Source: Topomyia yanbarensis (lineage: Eukaryota > Arthropoda > Insecta > Diptera > Culicidae). From it: a stretch of DNA of 64,000 nt. How positions within the stretch are numbered: the stretch's first letter is position 1; every line of letters begins with the position of its first letter. The notes beneath the pieces are model-generated. The model was not told the DNA's origin, made no database searches, and saw only the letters and a program-made list of their open reading frames with translations. A program made the translations under genes and the position numbers. Location of the stretch: NCBI RefSeq assembly GCF_030247195.1, contig NC_080672.1, positions 30,325,906 through 30,389,905 on the forward strand. The letters run 5' to 3'. Positions 36,370-47,922 of the stretch are shown here, piece after piece.

Positions 36370-38596
36370 GTCCACGGAGTCAGCGTCCTCTTTCTGGCTA
36401 CCTGCTGAATATTGTTTTTGCTATTCTTTCTTCCGACATTCGCACCACATGATCAGCCCATTGCAGTCTACCGTATTTTATCTGTTTAACAATATCCGCA
36501 GTTTTGTCTATTTGGTGCAACTCATGATCCATGTGTCTGAGCCACACTCCATTTTCGCATATCCTGCCGAGTATTGTCCGCAGCACTTTACGCCCGAAAA
36601 CTCCGAATGCTCTCCTATCTGCCTCCTTCAACGTCCGTGCTTCGTGGTCATAAAGAGCGACAGGGAGTATCAGTGTCTTATATAAGGTACATTTTGTTAA
36701 CGTTTGCAGGTTGCGGGACCTAGGCTTGTTACGTAGACCGTAGCTGCAATACGTCTTTTTACCTCACGGGAAATATCGTTGTCACAAGTCACAAGTGTAC
36801 CAAGATAAACGAATTCTTCAGCCAGTTCAAACGCTTCACCATCAAGCACTACCTCGGAACCAACACCACTAGACCTGCCTCTCTCTTTACCTGTGGCCAT
36901 GTACTTTGTCTTGGGTGAGTTGATAACTAACCCTATTCTCGCTGTCTACCTCTTAAAAGGCACGAATGTCTCTTCCACTGCTCTACGATCGATTCCAATT
37001 ACATCAATATCGTCCCCAAAACCAAGGAGCATATGTACAGCAAATTTGAAGGTGTATCGCTTTGCTTCTGTCCATCTAAGGCCACAAACGAGGTTGAGAT
37101 CTCATCTGCAATTCGAATACTTGATTTTGAGCTATCCAACGTCGCACGTAGGGGAGAGAGGGTAACAGTGGATTAGCAGGAACTATGAAACATTCGCAAT
37201 AAAATCACAATGCATGATCGGAATCGTCTAATTCCCTCATATTTCACAATTTCTAATTCTTTACACGTGTTGCTATATTTTGGAAGAGATCTGATAACTC
37301 TATCTCTTTTCATGGATATTTGTTTGTTTTGTGATAGCCAGAGTAAATTTGCAATGATAAACATTATTCCATCTTTATGAATTACCATTCATTGAATAAA
37401 TGTTTAGTCTATTGCTATTTATAGCAAATTTTATGCTCAACATTTGCCGCGAACAAAGTTTTTTGGTAACTACTCATGGTTCTGTGTGATTTCACAATTT
37501 TCATGAATAGACCCATTGGGTAACTGTGAAACGATGGCGTATGGGGAACAGTGATTTTATTTGTTTTTGTGGTCTGTCTCAAAATGTCAATGGGTTCCGA
37601 TTTTCCACACTAAATACTACTCATATAGTGCAAAATTAGTAAATTTGGCCAAATTTTGTAGAAATTGTCTCTTATTTCAGGATTGCAGCTAATATGCATA
37701 TATGGTGGTTCGATGTTACGCGATGATATAGTGGATTCTTTCGTAAACAAACGATTTTCGCCTCAATATAACTTTAATTCAAAGCGTTAGGATCATTCTT
37801 CGTCAAAACAAAAGAATAAAATTTATAAGTAGAATATTTCACTATAGATGACATCGTGTTTCATAGTTCCTACCCATGGGGCACACTGATACATTTTACC
37901 ACCAACTGTTTATTATCCAAAAAATGTTATTTCCCGTGAATTTTACCAGCTGGAAAAAATATATGTATTAGTTAACAACATAGTGGCACTATGTATCACT
38001 TTTGATTACACAAATAACATGTATTATCATCAAAATTAAATTGTAGAAAAAATGTGTTTCATTGTTACCCTCTCTCCCCTATCAGTCTTATCAGTTTCGC
38101 AGGAAAACCATGTTCTGACATAATCCGCCACAGCTCATTTCTTTTCACTGATTCGTACGCCGCCTTGAAATCTAGTCTGCAAGTTGTGCTCCTTGAATTT
38201 GTCTAGAATCATCCGCAGGCTGAACATCTGATCCGTTGTTGATTGGCCCTCACAAAAACCAGTCTGGTATTCGCCGACGAAGCGGTCCTCAAGCGATCTC
38301 AGTCTGCTAAACAGGATACCCGACACTATATTGTGTACGCCGAGTTCAGGAATTAGCGCACTCCAGTCCGTGCCTTTTCTTATAGATGTGGCAAATGACT
38401 CCATCCAGCCAACTAGCAGGCAATTCTTCGTCTGCCCATATTCTTAGATTAATGCGGTGGATTATTTGGTGCAGCTGTTCACTACCGTGTTTCGGTAGTT
38501 CAGCCGGGATCTCGTCCTTCCCAGCAGCTTTACCGGTTTTTAGCTCAAGTATAGCGTTCTTAATCTCGTCTAGTGTTCTATTGTCTAGTGACTAAA
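36370..38596 (-). pseudogene. RTE-clade LINE (JAM-like) reverse transcriptase, split by a MITE
   Basis: On the minus strand the RT begins near 38596 (SLDNRTLDEIKNAILELKTG, KAAGKDEIPAEL) and continues through GFCEGQSTTDQMFSLRMIL and DFKAAYESVKRNELW. It is interrupted at 38081/37150 by a 929-bp MITE and resumes as RATLDSSKSSIRIADEIS. The active-site box reads GFGDD (37010-37024), so the usual FADD Ala is Gly. The tail has TKYMATGKERG, EFVYLGTLVTCDND and the RTE-typical KEADRRAFGVFGRKVLRTI and GRLQWADHVVRM before ending near 36370. Frameshifts and stops occur (for example near 36950 and 36700). Both ends are truncated. The clade call rests on the C-terminal motifs. Confidence 0.88.
37151..38079. 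mobile_element. 929-bp MITE inserted in the RTE element, TA duplication
   Basis: The left end is ta|ggggagagagggtaaca and the right end is tgttaccctctctcccc|ta, a 17-bp perfect inverted repeat flanked by TA (37149-37150 and 38080-38081). Removing the element and one TA leaves an uninterrupted codon run (L-I-R-A-T) in the RTE frame, confirming the boundaries. The interior repeats fragments of the end motif (gggtaactgtgaaac, ggggaacagtg, atagttcctacccatggggca). No transposase. Confidence 0.92.
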
Positions 38597-40221
38597 AAAG
38601 AGACCGTCATATAAAGTGTATTGCTTTACTGGTATTGTAGGGGCAAAACACACATCGATCCCGAAAACGTATTGTAATTTTTTTCAAAAATGGATGAACT
38701 ACTTTTCAAAAATTAATTTGTAAGTTCATTTCAAAGTAAAAATATTTTCAGTGTTGTTGGATAAAGCGTTGCGTTCAGTCGTAAGGTAGATGTTGGATGG
38801 TATATTAATACACAGTTCACCAAGTAATCCACCTATTAGTAAGATAATAGGTTTATCATATAAGTTCACGGTTGTTGTGTCACTTGAAGTTAGGTATTTG
38901 AAGGCGACGCACAGTGACTCGGTTTGGTAGAAAAGGTGGATTAAAGTCAAAACTCTGTCATATCGGTCCAAGTAATTCAATTTTGTGTAACTGCGGTGCG
39001 CCACATTCGTTTTAGATATTATAAAATATTAAAATAAATATTCCCTATTCATTAGGGTGGCTCAAAAATATTAATTTTGTCGAAACTGTTCTTAGAATTT
39101 TCGTATATTAATTTTCGTGAGCTGAATCGTTTTTGATTATCACATTTGTTAGAAAAAGCCTTTGTTACTCATTAGGGTGGTTCAAAAATAATTATTTTGT
39201 CGTTAACTTTTAATTTTTTTTTGAAGGAAATTTTGAACGCAAAATTACTTTTTCGGTCATAAAATGTAATAGAGATTAGCTTTACCATTTTTTGAGTAGA
39301 TCAAAAGTAAGCATTTTTTCTTTACGAGTCAAATGATTTTTGCCACAGTGCTTGTTATGTGATTAATTGGTTTTAAGAGGTCAAATAGGATGCGTTCGTA
39401 TAATTTTGGAACATTGAATTTATTATTGGATATCTTCATATGAAAAAATACGTTTACCTCAATAATTAAAACAAGCTTGTTTGCGCAACTCAGTTTTAAA
39501 AAAATATATTTTTTTCGCATTACCTCGAATATCGTGTTTTAAGGTAACTTAGGACACTCATTTCATATCATATACAGAACCTGATTTAGAACATTCAATT
39601 TCGTCCATATGGTTTTTTGAAAAATGCACTTATTTATATTTGAATTATATCCCTTACTATTGAAATGTATCAGTGCAATACAAATTCCGATTAAAACAGT
39701 GTTTATTCAATTTGACAGTTACAGCGTGTTATCAAGAAATTTGAGAAACATTTAATGACATATACCCATAGGTTGAAAATATTTGCTGAATTTTAAACAA
39801 TTTGAATATCTTCACCATCTAAGAAACTACTCTTGCCACTCGGCTTCCCTGTCTTGATCACTAGTGAAACCCTCTTAGATCATGCTCCCAATGTCATATG
39901 AAAGCTGTGCATGTTTTCGCGCCATTATTCTAGCTATGAAGCGATTATCAATAATAATCATGCGTCTCCATTGACATTTTAAGGAAAAAATAAAAGCTTT
40001 CGAAGTGTAATAGCGGGCGTGACATGACAAGCTATTATTTAAACAATAATTAAACTAACTATTGACTTATTTTCGGTGATTTTGTGATAAATTTTATTAA
40101 AATGGAAAATTTTGTTGACGTAATGTATTGCATAAAATCAACCGTTTCTTCGAAAAAACGCAAATAACCGGATGTGGTTTCTATAATCAAATTTTGCAAA
40201 GACACTGGATCATGAAGACTG
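38597..40221. other. AT-rich region with a two-copy 120-bp tandem repeat
   Basis: The string attagggtggytcaaaaat recurs at 39051 and 39171, each followed by attttgtcg after a few bases. This looks like a duplicated transposon end; no mirrored partner was found. A partial aatccacctattagtaag motif at about 38826 resembles the repeat starts at 25371 and 28161. No gene was recognised. Confidence 0.5.
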
Positions 40222-40712
40222 TACAATTCGTAGTTGCTACTCCGTGATTGACCAGAATAAGCGGAATTGCACAGAGAATCAACGAATGGGGCCTGGGAGT
40301 AGCAATCCATTCTCAATGTGCACGTTCCGAGAACTTCATACTTTGAAATGTCAATGACGGCGCCGGCCACGTCCTTACAGTCATCGAGGAAGGAAGGGAA
40401 TGTTAGTGTGACAACCGTTGCTATGGAGACCGTGTATACCTCTGCATCTCCACGCTTGTCACGGAAAGGAGTTTTTGTTAGTGGGGTGGGGTAAAAAGTT
40501 ACACAAATCTGAATTCACCTTGATAAGTGATGCGATCTATGAAACTGTCAAGTAGTTATCATGTGTTTATTGTTCTGGGCAGCCGGCTGCCGAGAATTTA
40601 TAATTGATTTATCGTTTGTTGAATTAATGTGGATATTGTAAGAATTTAACCCAAACTCCGGACAGTGGACCGTCGGGAGTGTTGCTTATGTTTAATTGAA
40701 ACAGATGTTTTT
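40222..40712 (+). repeat. Dispersed repeat, copy 2 (partner at 26.5 kb)
   Basis: It is homologous in direct orientation to 26485-26985, including the ggaaggaagggaa purine tract and TGTTAGTGTG at 40401. It begins gtacaattcgtagttgct. Homology to copy 1 fades after about 40712, and the far boundary of the original element is not identifiable here. Confidence 0.85.
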
Positions 40713-41180
40713 CAATCAGCATCTGGCCAATTTCATTATTAACTGTTTATGTAATCTAGTGAAGCAAGACTGTTTTGAACAATGCAATATGATGTAAAGC
40801 GATTAAGAGGTATTTAGATTCCGTAATATAATTACATAATAATAATCTATAACATATAATTATGGTGCATAAGCTTTGGTAGCAGTATAAGCAATTAAAT
40901 GGCAGCTAACGATTGAATAAGTTGCCAGCACCTACGCAAACAATAACCGCGCGCGCCGTTGCGTTAACCGGAATGCATCCTAAGCTCTATTCGCTTCTGA
41001 AAAGTAACTAACATCAAACCGGGACAATGTTAACGATTTAAATTAGTAGTAAAGCGTAGATTCGTTAGTTGGGTTACGACCTCGCCCCAACTAATGAACA
41101 CGATTCGCTAGTTGGGTTGATTGACAGATGCCAAAAACTGTCGTAAGAGAAAGGTAGGAGTGCAACTTCTCACATTTTTA
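40713..41180. other. No recognisable gene
   Basis: Possible continuation of the dispersed repeat. A direct repeat with core ttagttgggtt sits at about 41068 and 41110. Confidence 0.4.
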
Positions 41181-41921
41181 TCTATTATCTGCTTAATTGT
41201 CTAAATAGACTGCACCAGCGATGATGAATTGTGGGAAAGTGGTGGGATGAACCATCCTCACTTATGGAATTTAACTGCGAATTTCTGTGTGCGGGTTGTA
41301 CGCAAAATGTGAGTTTAATGCTCAAGAAACCCTTCCATATTCTATCATATGCTAGAACCGAACGCCCGACAGCATGCGTAGGAAAAACCATGATCAGCCC
41401 CACCACCAGTCCATCCACACAAACCCTCACCCCCTCCCCCAAACTCCAAAAGAAGAACACCAGTCGATCCACCAGACCACCACGACTCAAACCATGCAAA
41501 ACAGTTGGCAATAACAACCAACCAAGCGAAACGGTGCCCCTGAAAAAGTGGCCGCGATTAATTGTCACACTACCACACTGTGCTGGGGCACATCACACAA
41601 TTGCGTAACAAAGAAAAATCACAGACATCTCCTCAAAAGCATCACCCCGGTGACACAGCTAAACACACCCCCTCCCACGTACACCACCAAGCGTCAAATT
41701 CCCACACGTGCCCAAAAAAGGCCTCCTGAACCTAAGCTTGGACATAGAATGGGCAAAAATCGAAAACGAAAAAAGCAGCCCCCCCCCGCCGAACTAGGGA
41801 GAACATTGCGTTCAGATGGTAAGCACTCGAGTGCGAATGAAACAAACAAAAAGTCTTTACACTGCAAGTTATATGGTCGCGTGATTCGGCGCACAGCCCG
41901 GTGGATTTTGGAATCGAATAA

Positions 41922-42296
41922 AGTGATGTCTTTTTTACTCGATTAACGCAAATAATCGATTAATTTCCAAAATAATCGAAAAATCAATAATCGATTACAA
42001 GTTTTCGGTATAATCGAGCAAATCGAGTAGCTGCTATCAATTAATCGAGAGCATAATTAATGAAGGGTGGCATTGAAAATGAAAGTCGCAGAGCAAAAAA
42101 AAAAATATGACCAAACTTCTCCAAATTTTTCAAAATGTGCCGAGCGACCTTTTTTTTGGTTGACAAACTAGGATTTACTAAGTAATTGATTATTGATCCT
42201 AATCGATTATCCTGGTCGATCAATCGAATGAATTAATCAAGCTCTCAAAAATTATTCGACTAACGGATAATCGATTTGCAAAAATCAGACATCACT
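41922..42296. mobile_element. 375-bp MITE, AGTGATGTC termini, 10-bp flanking repeat
   Basis: The ends are aatcgaataa|agtgatgtc and gacatcact|aatcgaataa, with an exact 10-bp direct repeat (41912-41921 and 42297-42306). The interior is dense in aatcgatta and variants in both orientations. A 9-10-bp duplication would suit a Mutator-like element, but the AT-rich aatcga motif in both element and target makes the exact boundary uncertain. A truncated relative lies at 43003-43126. Confidence 0.75.
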
Positions 42297-42618
42297 AATC
42301 GAATAATCTTCTGCCAGGTGTAGCATCATAATAAATGCGATTCAACTAGCATCGCGTGATCAGAACCTGCATAACGAAACCGTACCACCACACAATCTCT
42401 ATCGCATTCACGAACACATGCATGATAACTTCAAATGGCCCTACGCTGAGCGAACCAAAATATTCAGAGTTCGCAAATTTTCTACCTCCATCCCATTCAT
42501 GCTGTAATAGAGTTCTCAGTGTATGTGAAATTTAGAGCCCCTGCTTGCCAACTTCTTCACTCCCACAATGAATACAGGGCCACCATAAAACTTTCCGATA
42601 AATATTCCATCATACTAA

Positions 42619-42746
42619 CGGCCAATTTCTTCAGTGGATGAAAACCGGTTTTCGCTGAAAACCAGTTTTCGGATTGCTGGCGACCAGTTAGCCGAAAACC
42701 GGTTTTGAACGAAAACCTGTTTTCATTCAAGTGAAGAAATTGGCCG
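42619..42746. mobile_element. 128-bp MITE with TAA duplication (PIF/Harbinger type)
   Basis: The left end taa|cggccaatttcttca is mirrored by tgaagaaattggccg|taa. Subterminal gaaaaccggttttc palindromes occur on both sides. TAA flanks are at 42616-42618 and 42747-42749. No coding capacity. Confidence 0.88.
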
Positions 42747-43002
42747 TAATTGTTGTTCCACCACATACGTATCATGATAATTGTTAAACGTCTTTGATGT
42801 TATGGTATGGGGGCAATGTATTGACTAGGTTATTAAAACGATTACGTAGAAAAAGCAGACAAACCACAAAATTCACTGGTAGAACCGATAAATACCAAAC
42901 TCGACCCGAAATATCCTGGCTTCAGTTTCACTGTCCTGGTGACAAAAAATTCGAGAAAAACGACTGACACCACGCACCAACGTTGAAGCTGCAATCAAAA
43001 AC

Positions 43003-43126
43003 ACGAACAATGGATAATAATAATCGAGGCTAATTAATCAGACCTTTACTAGTCGACCAAAAACTAATCGATAATTTAAAAAAAAATCGATTAGTTCCAT
43101 TAATCGAAAACAAATCTGACATCACT
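43003..43126. mobile_element. Truncated relative of the 41922 MITE
   Basis: It has the same aatcgatta-rich body and the same right terminus (tctgacatcact). The opposite agtgatgtc end is absent. Confidence 0.65.
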
Positions 43127-43988
43127 GCTCACATTTGTTCTGCGGAGACCCGATTACAAGCTTTTGCGATACACAGACTTGAACACTATTCAAACCATCT
43201 CAAACCATTCCGCATCTGCGACAGTTCAACACAGCGCACGGACACCAATACTCTCGCGCGAACGCGCACACATAGCAAATACGGGAGAACAGTGGTGTCC
43301 ATGTATGGCACATATTCGGATGTGGCGCGAATCTCGCTGCATTCAGCTGGGTCATTTATATATTTAGACACCACTAGCACCCCAATGAGGTATATATAGG
43401 TGTGGCAGAACATACGGTTTGCTAGTGTTGGCAACCGAAAATATGTAAACAATCCAGAAGCACAACGGGTCGACGTTATAGCGGTCAAACGATTCAATGG
43501 GAGCGGAACGACCGCTATGACGAAAGCAAGTCGATTTATACTGTGATCACTCACACCACTCATGAAACATTCATCTTACGAATACCAAAGTGCCATCTTC
43601 GCCAGACATGTATATACGACATTGCTAGCACCCCCCATCCGGTTCAGCATCAATACCACCCCGCACACATCACATGCGAGCACTCACACTGTTGAAAGGT
43701 ACTTATTCACTCAACTGCCCCTAACGCGGCCTGTCCCAACTCCATGGTGAATGTGTGAGATAAGTCATCAAAAAACCATTGGGACAATAAACCCATAACA
43801 TAACACAAAACAGGGCGACAATCTAGAAGACACGATAACCCGCATAGTACGAAATGTGTTCTGCCAGGTCACAACACTAATGAAACCCACAACCAACCAT
43901 AGCGGCATCAACAAAAAAAGCTTCATCACGGGAAAACAAAAGACATCTCCAATCTGCAACAGAACACATAGATTGGAAAGCCACGCTG

Positions 43989-44843
43989 CACAGTGGCTGG
44001 AGGCTGGCCAAAACCTCAAAAATTTATTTTTGAAATATTGATATATTTTATTTTTCCTAAATTTCGCATGTATTGAATTATGTATATTCAAAATATTATG
44101 ATCATTGGATAAGAACACGATTTTTAACATGAGTTTAAACGTGGCAAAGCCCGGACTTTTTAATGATTTTTATTTCCGAAACCACCATTGCCCTGTTCAC
44201 TTCAAATGCATGTTGCTCTTTTGATATTGGTCCGATTTTAGCACAACTAGTTTCATTATGTAGAGGACCGAAATAACTTGGATAGCAAATAAAATGCATT
44301 CGGTAAATTTACTTGGAACTATGACTTTTTAGTTTAAATATGTATGAGGTGGTTAGATCAAAAATACTTTTTTCACTAATGTATTCTGTACAAATTTCGG
44401 AAAGGTCGCATAGTATACATTCAATGGGAAATAACCTGTACTTTTCGAATATCATGGTCTCGTTCTGCGCCTAGGTGCGCAAAAAGTTTTAAGGAGATTT
44501 GGAAGCTTTGTTGCTGATATGGAGGCGCATGGCATCTTGTATAAAATAGTTAGACAATCTACAGTAAACCAACACGTTATACAATGGATTTAAAGTAGTG
44601 TTCTTCATTTTTTATGATATTGCTGACATTGATGAACAGTAACGGAAAATCTATCATGAAAACGGGATTACAGTTATAAGAAAGGTGCAATGACACTGTA
44701 TGGAAAAATGCAGTTAATATTTTACGACTTTTGGCATAAAAAATGAGCTCAGCACCTCAAAATTAGCTTAAATTGTGATTTTCAGTCAAATTAGGTAACA
44801 TTTGAGGTTTTGTCCGACTTTTGTTTGAAGATCCGCCACTGTG
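43989..44843. mobile_element. 855-bp Transib-like element with 12- and 23-spaced RSS-like ends
   Basis: The left end is cgctg|CACAGTGGC and the right end GCCACTGTG|cgctg, a perfect 5-bp duplication (43984-43988 and 44844-44848). Reading inward, the left end is CACAGTG, 12 bp, CCAAAACCT (44008-44016). The right end on the minus strand is CACAGTG, 23 bp, ACAAAACCT (44805-44813). The canonical V(D)J recombination signal is CACAGTG, 12 or 23 bp, ACAAAAACC. Transib transposase is the accepted relative of RAG1 and makes 5-bp GC-rich duplications. The interior has no transposase frame, so the element is non-autonomous. Confidence 0.75.
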
Positions 44844-45529
44844 CGCTGCTAGTAACCGGTATTGCATGTCTCCGGGATGAGTTCCACAACGGCACAATAC
44901 ATTTCAACACAATTACAAATACTACAGGCGAGCCCCTTCAAATGTTTAGACCGACTCACAGTCTTGCACATGGCAGCTGGAGGAAAACAAATCCCCAAGC
45001 TGTGTGTGTGTGAAATGATCCGCCTAGAACCCCACAAACGATAAACACACCAACACATATATGTATGTAACACAACTGATACTTCCTTTGGTAGCTTCCA
45101 TTTATCAGATAGTCGTCAATAGAACTAATCTTCGTTCTCAAACTTGAAATTGTCACGCGTATACTATAATGTAATTTCTTAATCACTATCTAAGAAAATT
45201 TACACAATTTTTCAAAACTTTTTCTACAGAAAATTTGATCAATTGCCGGGACACATTTTCTTCACTACTTGTCGGCAGCAGCGTTGCCATTCCTCTCAAA
45301 TTTGGCAAAAACACTTGAGTTAAAAAACAGTCAAAAATTCATTTTGCGTCCAAATCCCCTAAAAAATCTCACAGATAGCTCAGCTAATATGAAAAAAAAT
45401 ACTCGCGACAATATCGCGTAACTTACATATTTGTAGTTAATTTCGATCTCGTCCCACTGTGCGATGGATAGTGAATTCTTCAAGAGAATCTACTCACAGA
45501 TCGGTTTACTGAGCTGACGATTTATTAGG

Positions 45530-45636
45530 ATTTTTTTCTTTCTTATTATAAAGGTCATTCGCTTCTTTTCAGGTTAGAGAAATCTCTTTTGGAAAAATCT
45601 CTAACCCTATGTGCGCGGTTGGGAATCGAACCCACG
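45530..45636 (-). repeat. tRNA-derived SINE, 5'-truncated copy
   Basis: On the minus strand it begins at the B box (gggttcgattcccaacc), then gcgcacatagggttagag, tttccaaaagagatttctct and an A-rich tail. It matches the fuller copy at 47757-47922; the A box is replaced by unrelated sequence. Confidence 0.8.
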
Positions 45637-47756
45637 TGATTATTAGGAATTCAATCAGTCTATATCATACAGTAGTTGGAACGATTAGTTTGAATATTTG
45701 CTATTATATTAATTTCCTATGGTTGGTATCTTTTAAATATACCGGAAAACCCTTTTCCGAAAAAATCGACCGAAGTTCGTATGTAGTTGACTGTCGTTTA
45801 TCTAAATACAAATTCAAATCTTATGCAGTATGAAATCAGTTGACGCTAGATGTTTAAAGGTGATAAAGGGAGCTTTTTATTCGGAGGACTGTATATCAAA
45901 ACCTGAATATGTATGCAGCATACTGAAGAGACCATTTTTAGAAGTTATTACCTGGTCGGTGGATTATTGATTACGGTGTATATCATTGCATTTAAATTAC
46001 CAGTCCAAGTGTCGTCACGACATTCTAGTTATGTCGCAGACATCACCCACCCATCTTTTTGCAGATGCGAGTGAAATAAAGATGCTTGATGATATACTGC
46101 TGATAAAGATTTTTACCCATCCTTCGTGCCAGTTGCTAAGAAAATCAGTACCGTTCAAGCATACAACGAGCATTTTACTCCGACTTTCCGTTCCAAATCA
46201 TATGCGTGAAACTTTGTTGAACTTTTTCTGGTTTTCTTTGTGATTAAAGATAATCAGTGGCAGATAGCTCAAAAGTTCTCCCCAGAATAGCTCAGAGGTG
46301 TGATATTCGTTACCGGTAAAAATCTTTTATGAAGGACTACCGCGTTTACATGCCCGCTCATAAAGTTGAGATAGACGGTGTGGACACCGCTTCTAGTTTG
46401 TCGTTTGGGGCTGGCTGTTTCAACAGCCTGCTCATGTGGGTGAAGATTTTGAATGACAATCGAACAGAACGTGACAAATTGTGTGTCCCTTTGAACTTTG
46501 ACGGAACTGTTTTGCGTTTAATTACGTCTTCTTTTGCAAGGATCGTTTGGTGTTCGGCTGTTTGTACAGTGCGTCATGCATTGCATTAACCAAAGTAAAT
46601 GGGCCATTGTACATAGCAATAAGGCTCTGTGTGACAATTTCGCAGAAAATCATGCGGATGACTTTTGCATTGGGAATGTCTATTGTGGGGAGATCCCACA
46701 TGATCTTTTACCATACCCGCGTACAAACAATGAATCTGAGGCGTTTCCTTGAATGAAACAAAACACTCTTTGGTAGAAATACTAAAAAGAGCTACTCCAC
46801 TCACCATGACAAACCATTATGCTCCCTTGGCTCAGGAAGAGTGTGACTCTGAAGAGACATATTTTACATAGCTCCTGGTTGTAGTGCAAAACTAGTCGGA
46901 CTTAGGTTGGGCGCCAGAATTTTTTTTATATTTCGGAGCTTCTCCCGGCATCGAGAAAATTTCATTTCACACGGTACGACAAGGGGTTGTAATCTTGATA
47001 AATGATCTAGCATATTACACGATCTTCGCTACAAGGAGGTCGCATGCTACCCACGACCACATATATCTGCCCACTTGTGCTTCTATGAATCTTAGAAAAT
47101 GTGCGAAGTTTGCAATAATTTTGGCAATTTTTGTCTTAGCGTGTCGTACAATTCAAACATGTTCGTTATTATTCTTTTTTACAATAAATGGTTTATTGTG
47201 AATAAATCAGAATGGGATTGACAGTTTAGTTTATTAGCGTCTTTGGGGGACCCTCAATTGTGCGTCTTCTCGGTGTTTACGTTGACTTTCTTTTCCCGTT
47301 CGACTTTCATACAACAATTTAAGGCGGGCCTGGAAATGGTACACTTACCTTGCCTTACTATTCGCCTTAGCCTCAATTATTCTATATAGCAGGTCAAGAT
47401 TTTAGCCCTTCTGTAAGGTTAGCGCCCTCGGCGGGGGGCAACCCGGCTAATCGCACGCTACGGGCTTGGCTGTGACTAATTAATATTTAAACCCTGCTTT
47501 CCCATGAAGATGAAAGGATATTCTTTCGAAACGTTGCACTATGGGGAGGCATGTGACAAAAAATCGAAACCTGTATCCTATACTAAGTGCTTGTATACAC
47601 TATAGTTAGGGAAATTCTTGGGTATTTCATATAACAATTTGGACATAACTAAGTAATACGGATGTTTCAAGATGAACATTTTGAAAAGAGACATTCCATG
47701 TATTGTCAAGTCTTCGTATCTCTATTGAATTTTGAATGAAACATATGTTCAAATAT
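45637..47756. other. Single-copy-looking region without a recognisable gene
   Basis: Plus-strand open frames of 68-86 codons exist at 45986-46243, 46329-46589 and 46534-46756. They have ordinary composition but no domain that I recognise, and no convincing splice sites join them. A GC-richer patch at 47400-47470 could be part of a SINE or LINE tail. Confidence 0.35.
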
Positions 47757-47922
47757 GTGCGGGCATAGCGTAGTTGGTATATCGATTGTCTTGTATGCAG
47801 CTCACCTGGGTTCGATTCCCAACCCCACACATAGGGTTAGAGATTTTTTCAAAAGAGATTTCTCTAACTCAAAAAGAGGTGAATGACCCTTTGGTTAAAA
47901 CCTCTATAATCAAAAATAAAAA
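47757..47922 (+). repeat. tRNA-derived SINE, fuller copy
   Basis: The head carries A-box-like TAGCGTAGTTGG and B-box GGTTCGATTCC. The acceptor arms gtgcggg and cccacac pair with one mismatch. The body contains gttagagattttttc...tctctaac, which can form an 8-bp stem, then gaatgaccct and an A-rich tail. The shared body with 45530-45636 shows that this is a dispersed SINE rather than a tRNA gene. Confidence 0.8.

Larger units (their letters stand above)
41181..45060 (+). other. Strand-biased A/C-rich degraded region, possible gag/ORF1 relic
   Basis: The plus strand is markedly A/C-rich over several stretches (41380-41730, 43560-43990, 44880-45060). It encodes broken Pro/Thr/Lys-rich frames (for example 41231-41608 and 41548-41946), one with a CEFLCAGC cysteine motif. 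This composition is typical of retroelement ORF1/gag regions, but no domain is firmly recognisable. The stretch is broken by MITEs at 41922, 42619 and 43003 and by the Transib-like element at 43989. The flanks of the last join naturally (cgctg on each side), suggesting that older sequence was continuous. Confidence 0.3.

Noticed and set aside
40059..40370. A conserved host protein beginning MAGAVI, also seen at 26630
   Set aside because: Both copies lie in the same dispersed repeat and diverge after a few codons; shared DNA explains them.
45240..45470. A fourth Transib-like end at cccactgtgcgat (about 45456)
   Set aside because: No partner terminus or 5-bp duplication was found.
47757..47832. 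A functional tRNA gene
   Set aside because: The acceptor stem nearly pairs, but the downstream body is shared with another locus at 45.5 kb, marking it as a SINE.
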